Assembly: GCA_039621445.1 (NCBI GenBank)
Contig: CP154957.1
Location: forward strand, 12,048,182 to 12,112,181
Source: Euglena gracilis
Lineage: Eukaryota > Euglenida > Euglenophyceae > Euglenales
DNA: 64,000 nucleotides
Reading direction: 5' to 3'
The number at the start of each line of letters is the position of its first letter. Position 1 is the first letter of the stretch. Shown here in pieces: positions 63,101 to 64,000 of this stretch. Both the position numbers and the translations under genes were made by a program. The notes under the pieces were generated by a model, which made no database searches, had not been told where the DNA came from, and was given only the letters and a program-made list of their open reading frames with translations.

Positions 63101-64000
63101 CGCCAGGTTATTTGGGGGGGATTTACCGCAAACACTGCATGATTACTGGCAGAAAATGGGACGCCCACCTCGGTGACAAGGCAAGGAATGATTGCTTCAC
63201 GAACACACCCACGATTTCCAAACGAACCCCGGGGGCGACCTGCCCAAGGTGGTGGACGTGCGGCGCCTCGGGCGGCCGCAGGGCCACCTGTGGACGAAGC
63301 TGGAGGAGTTCCTCACCTACGCGCGGAACTACAAAGGGAACATGGCACCCTGCATCGCGAAAATGGAGCCCAAAGTGTGCATAAATCTAAGTCGAAACCA
63401 TTGCCTGGCAGAAGTTGAAAGTCGTTGGGGAGAATTCAAGAACTGCAAAGAAAAAAAAAGGTAAAAAATGCAAAAAAAATGCAAAAAGTCAAGCGTTGCT
63501 GAAATTGAAGAAACACACAAAAAACACTCCAAAAACACACGTTCTTCCGTGTATGTGGGGGGGGGGGGTCTCGTCGGGTCGCCTACTGAGCACCGCCCCT
63601 GTGGCGCAGCCATGGCTGCCAATCCGGAGGGGCCATGGCGTCGGTGACGCTAAACGTGTACTTCGCCCGGCAGCTCTTCGCCAGCCTCACCCAGAACCCG
63701 CCCCTGACAGGGAGCCGGAGTGTCCCGTTTTGGTGTGTGGGAGGCCCAAGGACGGTTGGCATCCCTACTTGTCCTCGACCATAGTCTGCGCAACAGAGTC
63801 GCCCGGTGATTGGGCCCTGTCCGGAGAAACACCCCAAAGCCCTGGCCCCGGACTCGCCGCGGCACCTACAGCACAACGCGAATCTGGTCGCGTTCCTGTT
63901 CCGCCCGGTGAGGCCAATCGTGGAGCACAAGGAGGCGCTGAAGCGGTGGCTGGGCCTCGGCCATGCACCTGTGGAGCGTAAATGCTCGGCAAGCTGGGGT
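58554..64000 (+). CDS. Signal-anchored glycosyltransferase, probably fucosyltransferase-like (gene span, 3' end outside window)
   Basis: ATG at 58554 opens a type II signal anchor (MRGAFRRGLFLSVGLIFGLC, then LLVVVLG), as in Golgi glycosyltransferases. Later exons give FLIYSIATDGAVGLFSVVNQ, SALATALMLNRTLMFV, a segment WMYAPRAQC...WNCYLEPLTNC and NLVAFLFRPVRPIVEHKEAL. The sequence 'NQM-x-SAL-x-x-AL-x-x-N-R-T-L' and 'W-x-C-Y-x-x-P-L-x-x-C' resemble alpha-1,6-fucosyltransferase/NodZ-type (GT23-like) proteins, which move fucose from GDP-fucose to glycans. Exons: 58554-58718, 61110-61382, 62110-62246, 62495-62656, 63234-63374, 63610-63700, 63785-63990; one at 60330-60493 is less sure. Family choice is by pattern and needs a profile search. 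Confidence 0.6.
59833..59932. repeat. (ATTC)n microsatellite
   Basis: Twenty-five units of ATTC in the intron of the glycosyltransferase gene. Confidence 0.98.
59940..60200. repeat. TTTA/TTTG/TTGA/(TTA)n microsatellites
   Basis: A succession of short T-rich tandem repeats, with (TTA)n from about 60055 to 60172. Confidence 0.97.
60330..60493 (+). CDS. Glycosyltransferase gene, possible stem exon
   Basis: GC-rich island ending at CCCCCCG|GTGAGG. One frame reads PQQSAVDSPKQAAPETLRWT, another VPSAPPQRPVPPSKVQW. Either would suit a luminal stem. Frame undecided. Confidence 0.35.
60566..60910. repeat. Element with TTAA/C-run ends and nine copies of TTTCTTATAG (family F)
   Basis: Left end TTAAACCCCCCCCC plus ACCTATAAGAAACCC mirrors right end GGGTTTCTTATAGGTGGG, a G-run and TTAA. 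Inside, TTTCTTATAG recurs eight times in direct orientation and once inverted. Between them is the hairpin CTTCGGCGCCTTCGGCGCCG. TTAA beside CCC...GGG ends is the piggyBac-type pattern. Confidence 0.85.
61110..61382 (+). CDS. Glycosyltransferase gene, large exon
   Basis: Frame WEQHRLPPLAFRAGHGHGRR, then PFAPFLRTFRTTALDPADPR and ANVWSMGHIVANQFVPDCEE. Very GC-rich, and other frames are Arg-rich shadows. Borders approximate. Confidence 0.55.
61383..62109. other. Intron stretch
   Basis: A/T-rich DNA, then a CA/CCCA-rich tract (61860-61960). No exon seen. Confidence 0.6.
62110..62246 (+). CDS. Glycosyltransferase gene, donor-binding-region exon 1
   Basis: Frame RRDVRTPVRRRPPASPRRRR, then FLIYSIATDGAVGLFSVVNQ and MVSA. 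'FLIYSI...GLFSVVNQM' resembles the opening beta-strand and Gly-rich loop of fucosyltransferase-like Rossmann folds. Confidence 0.65.
62247..62494. mobile_element. Intron that is itself an inverted-repeat element
   Basis: Ends GGATTCATTTAA (62250) and TTAAGTGAATCC (62483-62494) are inverted. The flanking exon sequence ATGGTGTCGGC (62236-62246) is repeated as ATGGGGTCGGC (62495-62505). The interior has a C/G-run hairpin and GGGTGGG tracts like families A and B. Confidence 0.8.
62495..62656 (+). CDS. Glycosyltransferase gene, donor-binding-region exon 2
   Basis: Frame SALATALMLNRTLMFVTQGD, then KPWMYAPRAQCSDARGRYQA and WNCYLEPLTNCG. It continues the preceding exon in frame when joined inside the shared GTCGGC. 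The Cys pair and 'WNCYLEPLTNC' suggest a disulfide-stabilised acceptor loop. Confidence 0.7.
62896..63120. repeat. Element with CCCCCC...AACCTGGCGGGGT inverted ends (family G)
   Basis: Left CCCCCCAAAAAACCTGGCGG mirrors right CCGCCAGGTTATTTGGGGGG. Inside are degenerate (G)GTTA(T/C)T(A/T/G)GG units with CC-rich spacers. Confidence 0.7.
63234..63374 (+). CDS. Glycosyltransferase gene, internal exon
   Basis: Frame GDLPKVVDVRRLGRPQGHLW, then TKLEEFLTYARNYKGNMAPC. It joins the previous exon well as NCG|DLPKVVD. GC-rich. Confidence 0.6.
63610..63700 (+). CDS. Glycosyltransferase gene, internal exon
   Basis: After GTGGCGCAG the frame reads GGAMASVTLNVYFARQLFAS, then LTQNPP. A hydrophobic helix consistent with an acceptor-domain helix. 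Confidence 0.5.
63785..63990 (+). CDS. Glycosyltransferase gene, exon near window end
   Basis: Frame VIGPCPEKHPKALAPDSPRH, then LQHNANLVAFLFRPVRPIVE and HKEALKRWLGLGHAPVER. It stays open to the edge of the window. 'LVAFLFRP' recalls the 'L-x-x-Y-L-x-R-P' helix in fucosyltransferase-like proteins. Confidence 0.6.

Overview
This window looks like nuclear DNA from a unicellular eukaryote with large, intron-rich genes. Coding signal comes as short islands of 40-220 nt, clearly more GC-rich than their surroundings. They are separated by introns of roughly 0.2-2.5 kb packed with microsatellites, C-run/G-run tracts and small inverted-repeat elements. There are no operons, no prokaryotic ribosome-binding sites and no recognisable rRNA or tRNA. 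The three stops I can place (TGA at 40705, TAG at 57175, and in-frame stops in introns) fit the standard code. Every exon I can support lies on the + strand. GC-rich exons, long repeat-filled introns, transposon-like introns with imperfect splice borders and one-way gene order suggest a microalga or relative (dinoflagellate, haptophyte or similar). The sequence alone does not settle which.

Layout. About 0.9-28 kb holds a long run of + strand exon candidates (best: 5857, 8813, 10874, 12136, 13369, 14054, 15154, 16714, 17560, 19175, 20370, 22150, 24293). They encode leucine-rich, mostly helical protein that I cannot name; this may be one very large gene or several. About 34.5-40.7 kb ends in a clear SNARE helix and stop codon, read as a SNAP-25-like Qb/Qc-SNARE gene. 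About 42.4-51.7 kb is a ten- or eleven-exon gene for an N-terminal coiled coil, a T1-type BTB domain and a C-terminal TLDc domain. About 53.5-57.2 kb is a second gene with a coiled coil and a BTB domain. From 58.55 kb to the window end is a signal-anchored glycosyltransferase, probably fucosyltransferase-like, whose 3' end lies outside the window.

The most interesting layer is the repeats. Two or more short-element families have CAGG...CCTG terminal inverted repeats and 8-bp target-site duplications, three of them exact (GTACGGAC, TTCCTGGA, GCCTGGGT), as expected of non-autonomous hAT-like elements. Several introns are flanked by direct repeats of this kind. At these junctions the homology-supported, in-frame joint lies inside the repeat and lacks normal GT-AG borders. 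The clearest is 62236-62505, where the whole intron is an inverted-repeat element between two near-identical copies of ATGGNGTCGGC. This points to introner-like intron creation by DNA transposons and to relaxed splice-site rules. A separate group of long palindromes with GGCA...TGCC ends and TTAGGG-like cores sits in or beside TA/TG microsatellites. Three further element types (44122, 60566, 62896) have C-run/G-run ends.

All exon borders were read by eye from reading frame, splice motifs and recalled family patterns. Borders are approximate unless stated otherwise.
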